A stretch of DNA of 64,000 bases from Psychroflexus lacisalsi (GTDB lineage: Bacteria > Bacteroidota > Bacteroidia > Flavobacteriales > Flavobacteriaceae), in NCBI RefSeq assembly GCF_020164495.1, contig NZ_JAIQYZ010000004.1, positions 62,001 through 126,000 on the forward strand, written 5' to 3'. Of the stretch, positions 44,705 to 53,457 are shown in pieces. Positions within the stretch are counted from its first letter, which is position 1; the number at the start of each line of letters is the position of its first letter. The translations under genes and the position numbers were made by a program. The notes below the pieces were generated by a model. That model saw only the letters and a list, made by a program, of their open reading frames with translations. It made no database searches and was not told where the DNA came from.

Positions 44705-46170
44705 TAAGCATTTGAGAAAATCGTTTTGAAGGATATAAATCCAAAACCAAACACAAGCATCAAGTGAAAAATCACTAAGCCGAAATCTTGTGTGATGTAG
44801 GCGCTATAAAGTCCGTAAATGAAATAACCAAATAACAAAACTTCAATACCGTTGAGTATCGAAAGTTTTTTATTGATGTAGGTTTTGCCCTTCCAGGTAT
44901 CGGTATCCGAAGAAATATCAAATTTTGGAGTACGGATAAAGGCTGATTTTTTATTGAAGTGTCCTTCCAGAATGGCTAATGTATTATGAACAGATAATCC
45001 CATCGCGATAGAAAAAAAGGTAATAAATAAACCTGTAAATTTCAAAAGGGATAATGAATTTCGGTTATGAATCTCTTTATAACTCGTCCAATAACCATAA
45101 ATGAAAAAGACAGTACTGATTCCCATAGCTGCCAAAATATAAAAAATGCTATCCCAAGAACCTTGCTGGAATTTGATATACAAAATAGGAATACTGAGGA
45201 TCGCGACAAGCAAAATCAGTAAAAACATACTTGAGTTGAGCAAATGAAAACAGCTGTGAAGTTTGGACATAAAACTTAAGTCTTTACTTTGAACAACAGA
45301 TTTGAAGTTTTTTCTGAAATTTTCTGCGGCTCCTTTATTCCAGCGAAATTGTTGTGACCTTGCCGCGCTCAAAACTACGGGAAGCTCTGCGGGAGTTACT
45401 ACATCTTTAAGATAGGTGAATTTCCAGCCTTTAAGCTGAGCCCTATAGCTCAAGTCCAGATCTTCAGTTAAAGTGTCACCTTGCCAATTTCCAGCATCTT
45501 CAATGCAAGATTTTCTCCAAACTCCGGCAGTTCCGTTGAAGTTAATAAAATGACCTCCAAACGATCGTCCTACTTGTTCAATAAGAAAATGAAAATCCAA
45601 TGCGAACGCCTGGATTTTGGTGAGAATGCTATAGTTTCTATTAACGTGCCCCCAGCGCGTTTGCACAACGCCTACATTTTCCTTGTTAAAGTGTGGTATC
45701 GTCAATTTTAACCAATCTGGTTGAGGTAAAAAGTCTGCATCAAAGATCGCTATAAAATCACCCTCCGCTATTTTCAGACCTTCTTTGAGAGCCCCAGCTT
45801 TAAAGTTTTTACGATCAGTTCTATGAATGTATTTGGCATTGACTCCCTTTTCTATCAGCTCTTGAGTGAGTTGTTCAGTGTAAGTTTTAGAAGAATCTGT
45901 AGAGTCATCAAGAACTTGAATTTCTAATTTTGATGAGGGATAATCTAGTTTTGATATGTTTTCAAGTAAACGTTTTACTACATATTTTTCGTTGTAAAGG
46001 GGAAGTTGAACTGTCACTTTTGGCCAGTGAGTTGGATTAGCAACAGGTTTTACTTTTTGTTTTTTCGTTTTCTTATAGTTAAGAACAAGCTGAAGCTGTA
46101 ACAAGCTGTAGATGAGAATCACCAGGAGTGCAAAACTGTAAAGTCCAACGATGATGTAATCTAAAATCAT
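44704..46170 (-). CDS. Membrane-bound processive family 2 glycosyltransferase (CesA-like)
   Basis: A 488-residue GT2 enzyme with one N-terminal helix, a cytosolic catalytic domain and four C-terminal helices. The D, D, D, QxxRW motif set is present: VLDDSTD, FDADF, TEDLDLSYR and QQFRWNKGA. Such enzymes make or extend glucan, mannan or glycolipid sugars. It shares one base with the following gene and overlaps the preceding one by four bases, so the three are one operon. Confidence 0.9.
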   Translation of the reverse strand: MILDYIIVGLYSFALLVILIYSLLQLQLVLNYKKTKKQKVKPVANPTHWPKVTVQLPLYNEKYVVKRLLENISKLDYPSSKLEIQVLDDSTDSSKTYTEQLTQELIEKGVNAKYIHRTDRKNFKAGALKEGLKIAEGDFIAIFDADFLPQPDWLKLTIPHFNKENVGVVQTRWGHVNRNYSILTKIQAFALDFHFLIEQVGRSFGGHFINFNGTAGVWRKSCIEDAGNWQGDTLTEDLDLSYRAQLKGWKFTYLKDVVTPAELPVVLSAARSQQFRWNKGAAENFRKNFKSVVQSKDLSFMSKLHSCFHLLNSSMFLLILLVAILSIPILYIKFQQGSWDSIFYILAAMGISTVFFIYGYWTSYKEIHNRNSLSLLKFTGLFITFFSIAMGLSVHNTLAILEGHFNKKSAFIRTPKFDISSDTDTWKGKTYINKKLSILNGIEVLLFGYFIYGLYSAYITQDFGLVIFHLMLVFGFGFISFKTIFSNA

Positions 46171-46856
46171 TTGAAAGTGTATTTAAAAATCCAGCCTAGT
46201 ATTTTTACCCCAGCCATAACAGCTCCTTTTATGGTTCCAGAAACTTTGGATGTTCCAATCCTGTTTCTATAATTCATTTTAACCTCGGTGTAGCTTAAAT
46301 TTTGTTTCAAAGCTTTCAATTGCATTTCTACGGTCCAGCCGTAGGTTTTATCTTCCATGTTCAAATCTAAAAGCTTTTCATATTTAATAGCCCTAAAAGG
46401 TCCCAGATCTGTAAATTTCGAATTAAAAAATAAGCGCATCAAACTTGTAGCTAACCAATTTCCGAAAATTTGAGGAAATGTCATAGAGCCAGGTTCTCGT
46501 TTAGACTTTACTCTGGCACCAATCACAAGGTCTATATCATCTTCAGTAATTGGTTTCAAAAGCTTATCCATTTCATCGGGATAATCGCTGTAGTCTCCAT
46601 CGAGAAAAACTACTATATCGGTAATGTCTTCCAAGTTTTGCAAATAAGAAAGTCCATTTAAGCAGGCATATCCATAACCCATATTGGGCTCGTAGAGAAT
46701 AGTTGCCCCAGCTTCCTTCGCATTTTTAGACGTCTGGTCTGTTGAGTTATTATCCACTACAATAACTTCAGAAATATGCGAAGGAATATCGTTGACGACC
46801 TTCGCTATAGAGCTTTCTTCATTATAGGCAGGGATGATGACACGGACTTTATTCAT
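46167..46856 (-). CDS. GT2 polyprenyl-phosphate glycosyltransferase (DPM1/GtrB-like)
   Basis: A 229-residue cytosolic GT-A fold enzyme. The nucleotide-sugar site starts with VIIPAYNEE, VVDNNSTDQT and the DXD-like FLDGDYSDYPDEM. It is shorter than GtrB and without added membrane helices except a weak C-terminal amphipathic end. By family it loads a sugar onto a polyprenyl phosphate, which the GT-C enzyme encoded downstream could use. First gene of the three-gene operon. Confidence 0.88.
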   Translation of the reverse strand: MNKVRVIIPAYNEESSIAKVVNDIPSHISEVIVVDNNSTDQTSKNAKEAGATILYEPNMGYGYACLNGLSYLQNLEDITDIVVFLDGDYSDYPDEMDKLLKPITEDDIDLVIGARVKSKREPGSMTFPQIFGNWLATSLMRLFFNSKFTDLGPFRAIKYEKLLDLNMEDKTYGWTVEMQLKALKQNLSYTEVKMNYRNRIGTSKVSGTIKGAVMAGVKILGWIFKYTFK

Positions 46857-46986
46857 AGGTCGCGAAAATACATTTTTAAAGGTTAGTCGTTTTACATTCA
46901 GCTTTATTTCATGAGTAATTAAACCTTAATTAACTTATTTTCGTAAATATCTATAAGCGAGTTTTTTATAAAATTGTAGATAAAAC

Positions 46987-46994
46987 TAGATTTG
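46987..46994 (+). promoter_or_regulatory. Promoter box TAGATTTG of the sigma/anti-sigma genes
   Basis: An exact TAnnTTTG box 40 bases before the ECF sigma gene, in the divergent gap 46857-47034. Confidence 0.5.
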
Positions 46995-47034
46995 CATAAT
47001 AAATTTAAAGAGGTAGATTTAGAAAAAATTTCGA

Positions 47035-47562
47035 ATGCAACCAGATGAGCTTATTTTACAGTTAAAGCAAAAGAATGAAGTCGCTTTTTCCCAGATTTAC
47101 GATATGTATTCTGAAAATATTTTTGGAATTATAAATACTATAGTCAAAGATGCAGAGATAGCAGAGGAGGTGCTGCAGGATGTATTTATCAAAGTATGGG
47201 ACAAGTCTGACTCCTATTCTAGTGAGAAAGGTCGCTTTTTTACTTGGCTTCTGAATATTTCCAGAAACGCTGCTATAGATAAAGTAAGATCTAAAGCTTA
47301 TAAGAACAAACGTAAAAATTCAGATTTTGATGATTTTTCGTTTTTCATAAAGGACGACATGGATCTTGACAGCATAAGCGATGGGTATGGAATCAAAAAA
47401 TTTGTGGATAAGTTGAAGCCTATGTGTGTGAAGTTGATCGACTTGTTATTCTTCAAAGGGTATACCCAAAAAGAAGCTTCAGAAACTTTGGAAATCCCCT
47501 TAGGAACTGTAAAATCCAGGAATAGAACTTGCTTAAATTCATTAAGAGATACATTACAATAA
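47035..47562 (+). CDS. ECF-family RNA polymerase sigma factor
   Basis: A 175-residue alternative sigma factor with region 2 (FSQIYDMYSENIFGII ... EEVLQDVFIKVWD, then FFTWLLNISRNAAIDKVRSK) and region 4 (LLFFKGYTQKEASETLEIPLGTVKSRNRTCL). The coding end lies two bases before the anti-sigma start, so the pair is co-expressed. Target promoters cannot be told here. Confidence 0.94.
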   Translation: MQPDELILQLKQKNEVAFSQIYDMYSENIFGIINTIVKDAEIAEEVLQDVFIKVWDKSDSYSSEKGRFFTWLLNISRNAAIDKVRSKAYKNKRKNSDFDDFSFFIKDDMDLDSISDGYGIKKFVDKLKPMCVKLIDLLFFKGYTQKEASETLEIPLGTVKSRNRTCLNSLRDTLQ

Positions 47563-47564
47563 TT

Positions 47565-48362
47565 ATGACTACAAAAGAATATATAGAATCCGGATTACTT
47601 GAGCTTTACGTTTACGGAACGCTTTCTGGAAAAGAGCAAGCCCAAGTTGCCAGGGATGTTGCTCAAGATTCGGAATTGCAAGCTGAGGTAAAAGCCATTG
47701 AAAAAACTTTGTTAGAACTTTCTAAGGCAACATCTTCTGGTGTTAATCCTTCTGTTAAGAAAGAGATTTTTAGAATTGTTACAGAAAAATCTACAGTGCT
47801 AAAACCTAAGGTGAAAATAATAACGTCCAATTATTCATACTTTGGCTGGGCTGCTGCCATACTACTTTTAGGTGGTATTTTATGGATGATGAAATTAAAT
47901 CAAGATCTCGAAGAACAGATCAATCTTGTTAATGAACAACTAGAAACCAAAGAGATTCAGGTAGCAAATTCCAATCAAAACGTGCAAAAACTCGAGGACT
48001 TGCTTATACAAATGGCTCAGCCTGGGACTCGTAAATTCATACTTCCAGGCAACGAACTCAACGCACCCAATTCCTCTGTAGCCGCATTTTATGATAAAGA
48101 CACAGGTGAATTAATTCTAGACATTAGTCGTTTGCCAGATGCGCCGGAAGGAATGGTTTATCAAGCGTGGTCACTGAAGTTTGAACCACTTACTCCTAAT
48201 AGTATTGGACTTTTGGCTGCATTAAATTCTCCTGGAAACAAAATTTTCAGACTGGGTGATATACCGGAATCTGAAGGTTTTGGAATCACTTTAGAGCCAG
48301 CAGGCGGAAGCGAGCAACCCAATCTAAATCAACTTTTTGCCTTAGGAACAGTTTCATCTTAA
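47565..48362 (+). CDS. Anti-sigma factor (RskA-type) membrane protein
   Basis: A 265-residue protein. A zinc-finger-like N-terminal anti-sigma region lacks the His-Cys-Cys set (EYIESGLLELYVYGTLSGKEQAQVARDV), a single membrane helix is at about 85-105 (FGWAAAILLLGGILWMM), a coiled segment follows, then the extracytoplasmic RskA domain with MVYQAWSLKFEPLTPNSIGLLAAL and GFGITLEPAGGSEQP, a family hallmark. I start at the ATG at 47565; the frame extends upstream into the sigma gene. It should hold the sigma factor at the membrane until a signal triggers release. Confidence 0.92.
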   Translation: MTTKEYIESGLLELYVYGTLSGKEQAQVARDVAQDSELQAEVKAIEKTLLELSKATSSGVNPSVKKEIFRIVTEKSTVLKPKVKIITSNYSYFGWAAAILLLGGILWMMKLNQDLEEQINLVNEQLETKEIQVANSNQNVQKLEDLLIQMAQPGTRKFILPGNELNAPNSSVAAFYDKDTGELILDISRLPDAPEGMVYQAWSLKFEPLTPNSIGLLAALNSPGNKIFRLGDIPESEGFGITLEPAGGSEQPNLNQLFALGTVSS

Positions 48363-48835
48363 TTCAGCCTCCAAATTTCAAAATTGAGAGCGGCTGCAAA
48401 TATAATCCAGAGAATATAAGGAATAAGCAAGTAGGCAGCAGTATTGCTTACAATCTTAAACCACTTGAAGGTGATTAAAACCAGGACGATGAGTGCTACA
48501 ATGATAAAAAGAGCTACGAGTGGTGACTGGTACCCAAAGAAGGTTACAGACCAAGAGGCATTCAAAACGAGCTGAAAACCAAAATGATACAATGCGGACT
48601 TTACCCAAAGATGATGAAAACCTTTGCTCCATACCAGTCCGGCTGCAACACCCATCAAGACATAAAGCAAGGTCCAAACTGGAGCAAAAAGCCAACTTGG
48701 CGGATTAAAAAAAGGCTTTTCCAAAGTTGTGAACCAAGTGTTAACGCTGGTTTGTGTGGCAATTGAGCCTAAAAAGCCTATGCCCAAACAGACTACAACT
48801 CCAATTAATATCTTAACTACTGTATTTATTTTCAT
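48359..48835 (-). CDS. tspO: TspO/MBR-family membrane protein
   Basis: A 158-residue five-helix protein of the tryptophan-rich sensory/peripheral benzodiazepine receptor family, binding porphyrins and sterols. Conserved residues include the LEKPFFNPPSWLFAPVWTLLYVLMGVAAGLVW stretch (about 37-68) and the later LNASWSVTFFGYQSP and FEIWRLN. I start at the ATG at 48835; an in-frame start at 48874 would add 13 unlikely residues. Convergent with the anti-sigma gene, overlapping by four bases. Confidence 0.92.
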   Translation of the reverse strand: MKINTVVKILIGVVVCLGIGFLGSIATQTSVNTWFTTLEKPFFNPPSWLFAPVWTLLYVLMGVAAGLVWSKGFHHLWVKSALYHFGFQLVLNASWSVTFFGYQSPLVALFIIVALIVLVLITFKWFKIVSNTAAYLLIPYILWIIFAAALNFEIWRLN

Positions 48836-48933
48836 GAGTGTCTTTCTAATAAGCAAAATATTAATATTTTTCAAGATCTACAACCTATTCCAGAACATCT
48901 CGCTTACTTATATTTGTCTCAAACATCAAAAAA

Positions 48934-50001
48934 ATGAACACTAAAGACTTTACTTATAAAACATCACAACTTTTACCAGACTTAGGTTCGTATACAGCTG
49001 AAGCACCTAGCAATATTGCACTTGTGAAATACTGGGGAAAATATGGTGAGCAACTTCCCAAAAATACATCCATAAGTTATACACTCGACAATTGTAAAAC
49101 CAAAACTGAAGTTGTTTTAAAGAAACGAATTGAGGCAGATGATCAGTTTCATTTTGAAGTGTATTTGGATGGTGATTTAAAACCTGCTTTCAAATCCAAA
49201 ATTGAAACTTTTTTAAAGCGCATAGAAACCTATACGCCTTTTTTGAAATCTTTTGAATTTGAGATTCACACAAAAAATACGTTTCCCCACAGTAGCGGAA
49301 TAGCTTCATCTGCTAGCGGTATGGCTGCTCTTTCAAAATGCTTTATGGCTATGGAAAATTCAGTAAAACCTGAACTGACAGATGAATTTCTGGCACAGAA
49401 AACATCATTTTTGGCAAGATTAGGATCTGGTAGTGCCTGCAGAAGCACAGGTGCTAAATTGGTCGTTTGGGGTAAGCACGAAGACATAGAAGGCAGCTCC
49501 AGCTTTTTTGGAATTGATTATCCGCATGAAGTCCATCCAAATTTCAGAGCGTTTCAAGACTCAATTTTACTCATAGATGAAGGCCAAAAACAAGTGAGCA
49601 GTAGTATAGGTCATGATTTGATGCACGGACATCCTTTTGCAGAGCAACGTTTTCAACAAGCAGATGATAATATTTCAAAATTGAAATCTATTTTATCCTC
49701 AGGTAATTTTGATGAGTTTTTTGCTTTGGTAGAATCTGAGGCTTTGTCACTTCACGCGATGATGATGACAAGTTCTCCATATTTCATCCTAATGAAACCT
49801 AATACTTTAGAAGTAATCAATAAAATCTGGGAACTTAGAAGATCTGAAGAGGTCCAGATCGGTTTTACGCTCGACGCCGGAGCCAATGTTCATTTGCTCT
49901 ACCCGAATACTTCTTCTGCCAGGGTCAGAAAATTTATTACCGAAGATTTAATCCAATTTTGCCAGGGAGACAAAGTAATTCATGATCAAATTCAGTTTTA
50001 A
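48934..50001 (+). CDS. mvaD: Diphosphomevalonate decarboxylase
   Basis: GHMP-superfamily enzyme of 355 residues producing isopentenyl diphosphate, the last step of the mevalonate pathway. Family marks: APSNIALVKYWGKYGEQLPKN (about 24-44), the phosphate loop FPHSSGIASSASGMAALSKC (about 113-132), GSACRSTGA and the late TLDAGANVHLLYP. Flavobacteriaceae use this route rather than MEP, which supports the assignment to this group. It is followed after 156 bases by a mevalonate kinase gene. Confidence 0.94.
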   Translation: MNTKDFTYKTSQLLPDLGSYTAEAPSNIALVKYWGKYGEQLPKNTSISYTLDNCKTKTEVVLKKRIEADDQFHFEVYLDGDLKPAFKSKIETFLKRIETYTPFLKSFEFEIHTKNTFPHSSGIASSASGMAALSKCFMAMENSVKPELTDEFLAQKTSFLARLGSGSACRSTGAKLVVWGKHEDIEGSSSFFGIDYPHEVHPNFRAFQDSILLIDEGQKQVSSSIGHDLMHGHPFAEQRFQQADDNISKLKSILSSGNFDEFFALVESEALSLHAMMMTSSPYFILMKPNTLEVINKIWELRRSEEVQIGFTLDAGANVHLLYPNTSSARVRKFITEDLIQFCQGDKVIHDQIQF

Positions 50002-50015
50002 CTTTGTTTATAATA

Positions 50016-50050
50016 TTTGAATTAAAGTTCAACAAAATAAATTAAATTTG
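50016..50050 (+). promoter_or_regulatory. Promoter upstream of mevalonate kinase
   Basis: TTTG, 23-base spacer, TAAATTTG (50043-50050), in the gap between mvaD and the kinase gene; the leader would be about 100 bases. Confidence 0.5.
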
Positions 50051-50157
50051 TAGATATTATTTTTTTGAAGAGATATTTTTTCTTAATTGCCATTATTTAT
50101 CTCTTAATAATCATTAATATTTGCAGAACAGATTGATTTTATCCTAAAGAGACACCT

Positions 50158-51096
50158 ATGAAAGGACCCTTATTTTATTCCAAGATCTTATTATTTGGAG
50201 AATATGGTATTATTAAAGATTCCAAAGGACTTTCTATCCCCTACAACTTCTACAACGGAGCTTTAAAGGTTGACGAGAATCCAGATGAAAAGGCTATTAA
50301 GTCCAATAAAGAATTAAAGCGATTTTCTTCTTACCTGGAGGGACTGAACACAGAAAAAAGTACACCAGTTCGTTTTGATTTAGATTCATTAAATGAGGAT
50401 CTGGACAAAGGAATGTATTTCGATAGCAGTATTCCTCAAGGTTATGGCGTAGGAAGTAGTGGAGCTCTGGTAGCCGCTATTTATGATAAATATGCGTTTG
50501 ATAAAATCACAATTCTTGAAAATTTATCTAAGGACAAACTTTTGAAGCTCAAAACTATTTTTTCCAAAATGGAATCTTTTTTTCATGGAAAATCTTCAGG
50601 CTTAGATCCGCTTAATAGCTATCTAAGCTTACCCATACTTATCAATTCAAAAGACAATATTGAACCCGCAGGAATTCCTTCACAAGCTCAAAACGGTAAT
50701 GGTGCTGTCTTTCTTCTGGACAGTGGCATCGTGGGAGAAACGGCTCCAATGGTTCAGATTTTTATGGACAATATGAAGCAGGAGGGTTTCAGAAATATCA
50801 TGAAAGATAAATTCGTAAAACATACAGATGCCTGTGTAGATAACTTCCTGGAAGGTGATTTCAAATCGCTTTTTGGAAATATAAAGCATCTCTCCAATGT
50901 TGTTTTAGATAATTTCAAACCTATGATTCCTAAGCAGTTCCACGAGTTGTGGAAAAAAGGTATCGAAACCAACGATTACTACCTCAAGCTTTGTGGCTCT
51001 GGAGGTGGCGGCTATATTTTAGGTTTTACTCAGGATTTTGAAAAAGCCAAAAAAGCCCTGAAAGATCACAAATTGGAAGTGGTTTATACGTTTTAA
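50158..51096 (+). CDS. Mevalonate kinase (GHMP family)
   Basis: A 312-residue GHMP kinase of the mevalonate pathway. N-terminal SKILLFGEYGIIKDSKGLSIPY is a mevalonate kinase signature, the ATP loop reads PQGYGVGSSGALVAAIYDKYA (about 93-113) and the late glycine motif is LKLCGSGGGGYILGF. It follows mvaD and precedes a UbiA-type prenyltransferase gene, grouping the supply and the use of isoprenoids. Phosphomevalonate kinase is not present in the window, and a broader substrate range for this kinase cannot be excluded. Confidence 0.9.
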   Translation: MKGPLFYSKILLFGEYGIIKDSKGLSIPYNFYNGALKVDENPDEKAIKSNKELKRFSSYLEGLNTEKSTPVRFDLDSLNEDLDKGMYFDSSIPQGYGVGSSGALVAAIYDKYAFDKITILENLSKDKLLKLKTIFSKMESFFHGKSSGLDPLNSYLSLPILINSKDNIEPAGIPSQAQNGNGAVFLLDSGIVGETAPMVQIFMDNMKQEGFRNIMKDKFVKHTDACVDNFLEGDFKSLFGNIKHLSNVVLDNFKPMIPKQFHELWKKGIETNDYYLKLCGSGGGGYILGFTQDFEKAKKALKDHKLEVVYTF

Positions 51097-51109
51097 AATC
51101 TATTGATTC

Positions 51110-52012
51110 ATGTCTCGAGAGAACAAACGCCTTTGGCTCAAATTTTTGAGTTTGTTCTCCGTCATTCGCGGTTATAATATTCTTATTATTGTTATAGCTC
51201 AGTACTTGGCTTCCATATTTATTATGGCACATCACATCCCCATTAAGCAAGTTGTGCTGGATGTCAATCTTTTTTTAATCGTTGTATCAACAGCATTAGC
51301 CATCGCTTCCGGATACTTAATCAATAATTTTTACGATTCCGAAAAAGACCTGATCAACAGGCCCCAAAAAACCTTACTCGACAACTACGTCAGCCAGAAA
51401 ACCAAACTAGGTGTATATTTTACACTCAACTTTCTCAGCGTCATCATCGCTAGCTACGTAAGTTTTAAAGCCGTTTTATTTTACTCCATTTACATTTTCA
51501 TCTTATGGCTGTATTCTCATAAGCTCAAACGCTATCCTTTTTTAGGAACACTCACTGCCGGAGTGGTAGCTATATTGCCATTTTTCATCATTTTCGTCTA
51601 TTATCGGAATTTTGAAGAAGTGATTATCGTACATGCGGTTTTTCTCTTTTTCATCATTCTTATCAGAGAACTCGTGAAAGACCTGGAAAATCTAAAAGGT
51701 GATTTCACATTAGATTACTCCACAATTCCGGTGAAATATAATGTGAAATTTACAAAGCGACTCATTTCTATATTGGTGATTTCCACCATCATTCCAGCGC
51801 TTATACTCGTGCTTTATTTCGATTCAGGTTACATGGATTATTACTTCCTCTTATGCGTGGTGTTACTCATCATATTTCTATTTCAGCTCTGGCGGTCGGA
51901 GCAGAAAATCCACTATCTGGTTTTACACAATCTTCTTAAATTTGTCATTGTTCTCGGCGTTTTCAGTATCATGCTTATTGATATCGAAGAGGTTTTAAAA
52001 AGAATCTTCTAG
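51110..52012 (+). CDS. UbiA-family prenyltransferase (geranylgeranylglycerol-phosphate type)
   Basis: A 300-residue enzyme with about eight membrane helices. The two Asp-rich motifs are NNFYDSEKDLINRP (about 81-94) and RELVKDLENLKGD (about 187-199), which bind Mg and the prenyl diphosphate. Bacteroidetes members are often annotated as geranylgeranylglycerol-phosphate geranylgeranyltransferase, but the acceptor could also be a quinone precursor or another aromatic. It starts 13 bases after the mevalonate kinase gene in the same operon. Confidence 0.88.
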   Translation: MSRENKRLWLKFLSLFSVIRGYNILIIVIAQYLASIFIMAHHIPIKQVVLDVNLFLIVVSTALAIASGYLINNFYDSEKDLINRPQKTLLDNYVSQKTKLGVYFTLNFLSVIIASYVSFKAVLFYSIYIFILWLYSHKLKRYPFLGTLTAGVVAILPFFIIFVYYRNFEEVIIVHAVFLFFIILIRELVKDLENLKGDFTLDYSTIPVKYNVKFTKRLISILVISTIIPALILVLYFDSGYMDYYFLLCVVLLIIFLFQLWRSEQKIHYLVLHNLLKFVIVLGVFSIMLIDIEEVLKRIF

Positions 52013-52145
52013 AGGTTTTATTTTGAATTTGTATCCGTTGGCCTCAAGCTTTACGATATACAGCTTAAGATAGGAAGCTAACTTAGAATATCCGTCCTGA
52101 GTGTAAAGAACCGATTTAGGTGAACGTTGTCCACTAGTGATAATT

Positions 52146-52555
52146 TGAATACTGAAGTCTTATCGATATTGGACCATTACTATTTTTATAATTTTCAACT
52201 CCAGTCAAAGACCTCACAGGTTTTTGAAACCCGTGAGGTCTCATCGCTTGCTAACAAAAATAATATTTTTCATAGCCTGAGAACACCCAACTTCAGATGA
52301 ACGGTCTCTTCTGGAATAAAATTGAGAACTGAAGATTTATCGACAACGGACCATTACTAAAAGTTAGCTTGATTTTTATAACTTTCCAACTCAAGTCAAA
52401 GACCTCACAGGTTTTCGAAACCTGTGAGGTCTCATCTCTTGCTAACAAAAACAATAATTGCTTTAGCCTAAGAACACTCGTCTTTAGTTGTTCGTTATTC
52501 TTTAGTAATAAACGTATAAATTAAAGTCTTATCGACATCGGGCGTTCACATTTAA
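52146..52555. repeat. Tandem imperfect repeats with GACCTCACAGG hairpins
   Basis: Two units, offset about 191 bp, each contain GGACCATTACT, TTTTTATAA, a perfect hairpin GACCTCACAGGTTT/AAACC(C/T)GTGAGGTC (52210-52240 and 52401-52431), TCTTGCTAACAAAAA and a TAGCCT-AGAACAC segment; a third, degraded start (TCTTATCGACATCGGGCG) follows at about 52530. The stretch 52013-52624 holds no ORF that I can support. Confidence 0.75.
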
Positions 52556-52624
52556 ACTCACTACGTCATGAAAGTTTATTGTCGAAAAATATGGAGTCTA
52601 GCAGTGGTAAATTCCGAAGAAAAT

Positions 52625-53308
52625 TTACTTCTCTTCAGGCAGATACTCCAACCTTAAGATATCGATATCCTCGATGAGTTTTTCTATCTCTTCAGGGTTG
52701 GTGCCGTCGTAGAATCCGCGGATGCGCTTTTCTTTATCCACCAATACAAAATTTTCTGTATGAACGAGGTCGTAGGGTCCGCCATCACCTTCGGTTTTGG
52801 AAGCCAGATATTCTTTTCTCGCCAGATTGTAGATTTGTTTTTTGTCACCGGTCACCAGATTCCATTTGCTGTCGATAACTCCTTTTTCTTTTGCATATTT
52901 TTTGAGCTGAGGAACGTCATCAATTTCTGGCGTTACAGAGTGAGAAAGTAATTTGATGTCATCGTCATTTTTGAACTCTTTTTGAAGAGTTTGCATGCTT
53001 TTGGCCATGTCAATACAAATGCTCTGGCAAGTGGTAAAAAAGAAATCGGCGACATAGATTTTGTCTTTATAATCCTTCTGTGTAATCGTATCACCATTTT
53101 GATTCACCAGCTTAAAATCTTTGACTTTATGATACTTGCGAATGTACTGGACCGTCGTATCCACAAGATCTGCAGTAACCATGCTTGGCTGAAAAACAGG
53201 AAGCTTGGGAGTGGGTTTTAACTGGTTGTAAATGAACGCAATGATGATTGCTGAAAGGATGAGCATCACCACAAAGAAAAACTTGTATCTAGCAAAAAAC
53301 TTGAGCAT
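52625..53308 (-). CDS. SCO1/SenC-family copper chaperone
   Basis: A 227-residue membrane-anchored thioredoxin-fold protein that delivers copper to, or reduces thiols of, cytochrome oxidase. One N-terminal helix (FFFVVMLILSAIIIAFIYNQ) anchors the periplasmic domain. The copper site is intact: CQSIC in FFTTCQSICIDMA and the distal His in DLVHTENFVLVD. I start at the ATG at 53308; an in-frame start at 53362 would precede the promoter box TATTTTTG at 53326-53333. Confidence 0.92.
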   Translation of the reverse strand: MLKFFARYKFFFVVMLILSAIIIAFIYNQLKPTPKLPVFQPSMVTADLVDTTVQYIRKYHKVKDFKLVNQNGDTITQKDYKDKIYVADFFFTTCQSICIDMAKSMQTLQKEFKNDDDIKLLSHSVTPEIDDVPQLKKYAKEKGVIDSKWNLVTGDKKQIYNLARKEYLASKTEGDGGPYDLVHTENFVLVDKEKRIRGFYDGTNPEEIEKLIEDIDILRLEYLPEEK

Positions 53309-53325
53309 AGTTGTGTAATATTTTG

Positions 53326-53333
53326 CAAAAATA
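53326..53333 (-). promoter_or_regulatory. Promoter box TATTTTTG of the SCO gene
   Basis: An exact TAnnTTTG box on the minus strand, 17 bases before the chosen ATG; it supports the shorter start. Confidence 0.5.
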
Positions 53334-53429
53334 ACTCGAATGCATGTCCTGTAATGTCTCATTGGTTACAATTATTTGTTAACTATGCGGCGTAGAGGTT
53401 CAAAAATTTTTTATGCACCGATAAAAGAT

Positions 53430-53437
53430 TACTTTTG
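53430..53437 (+). promoter_or_regulatory. Promoter box TACTTTTG of rseP
   Basis: An exact TAnnTTTG match 20 bases upstream of the rseP ATG. Confidence 0.5.
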
Positions 53438-53457
53438 CGACTGAAAATTTCTGATTA

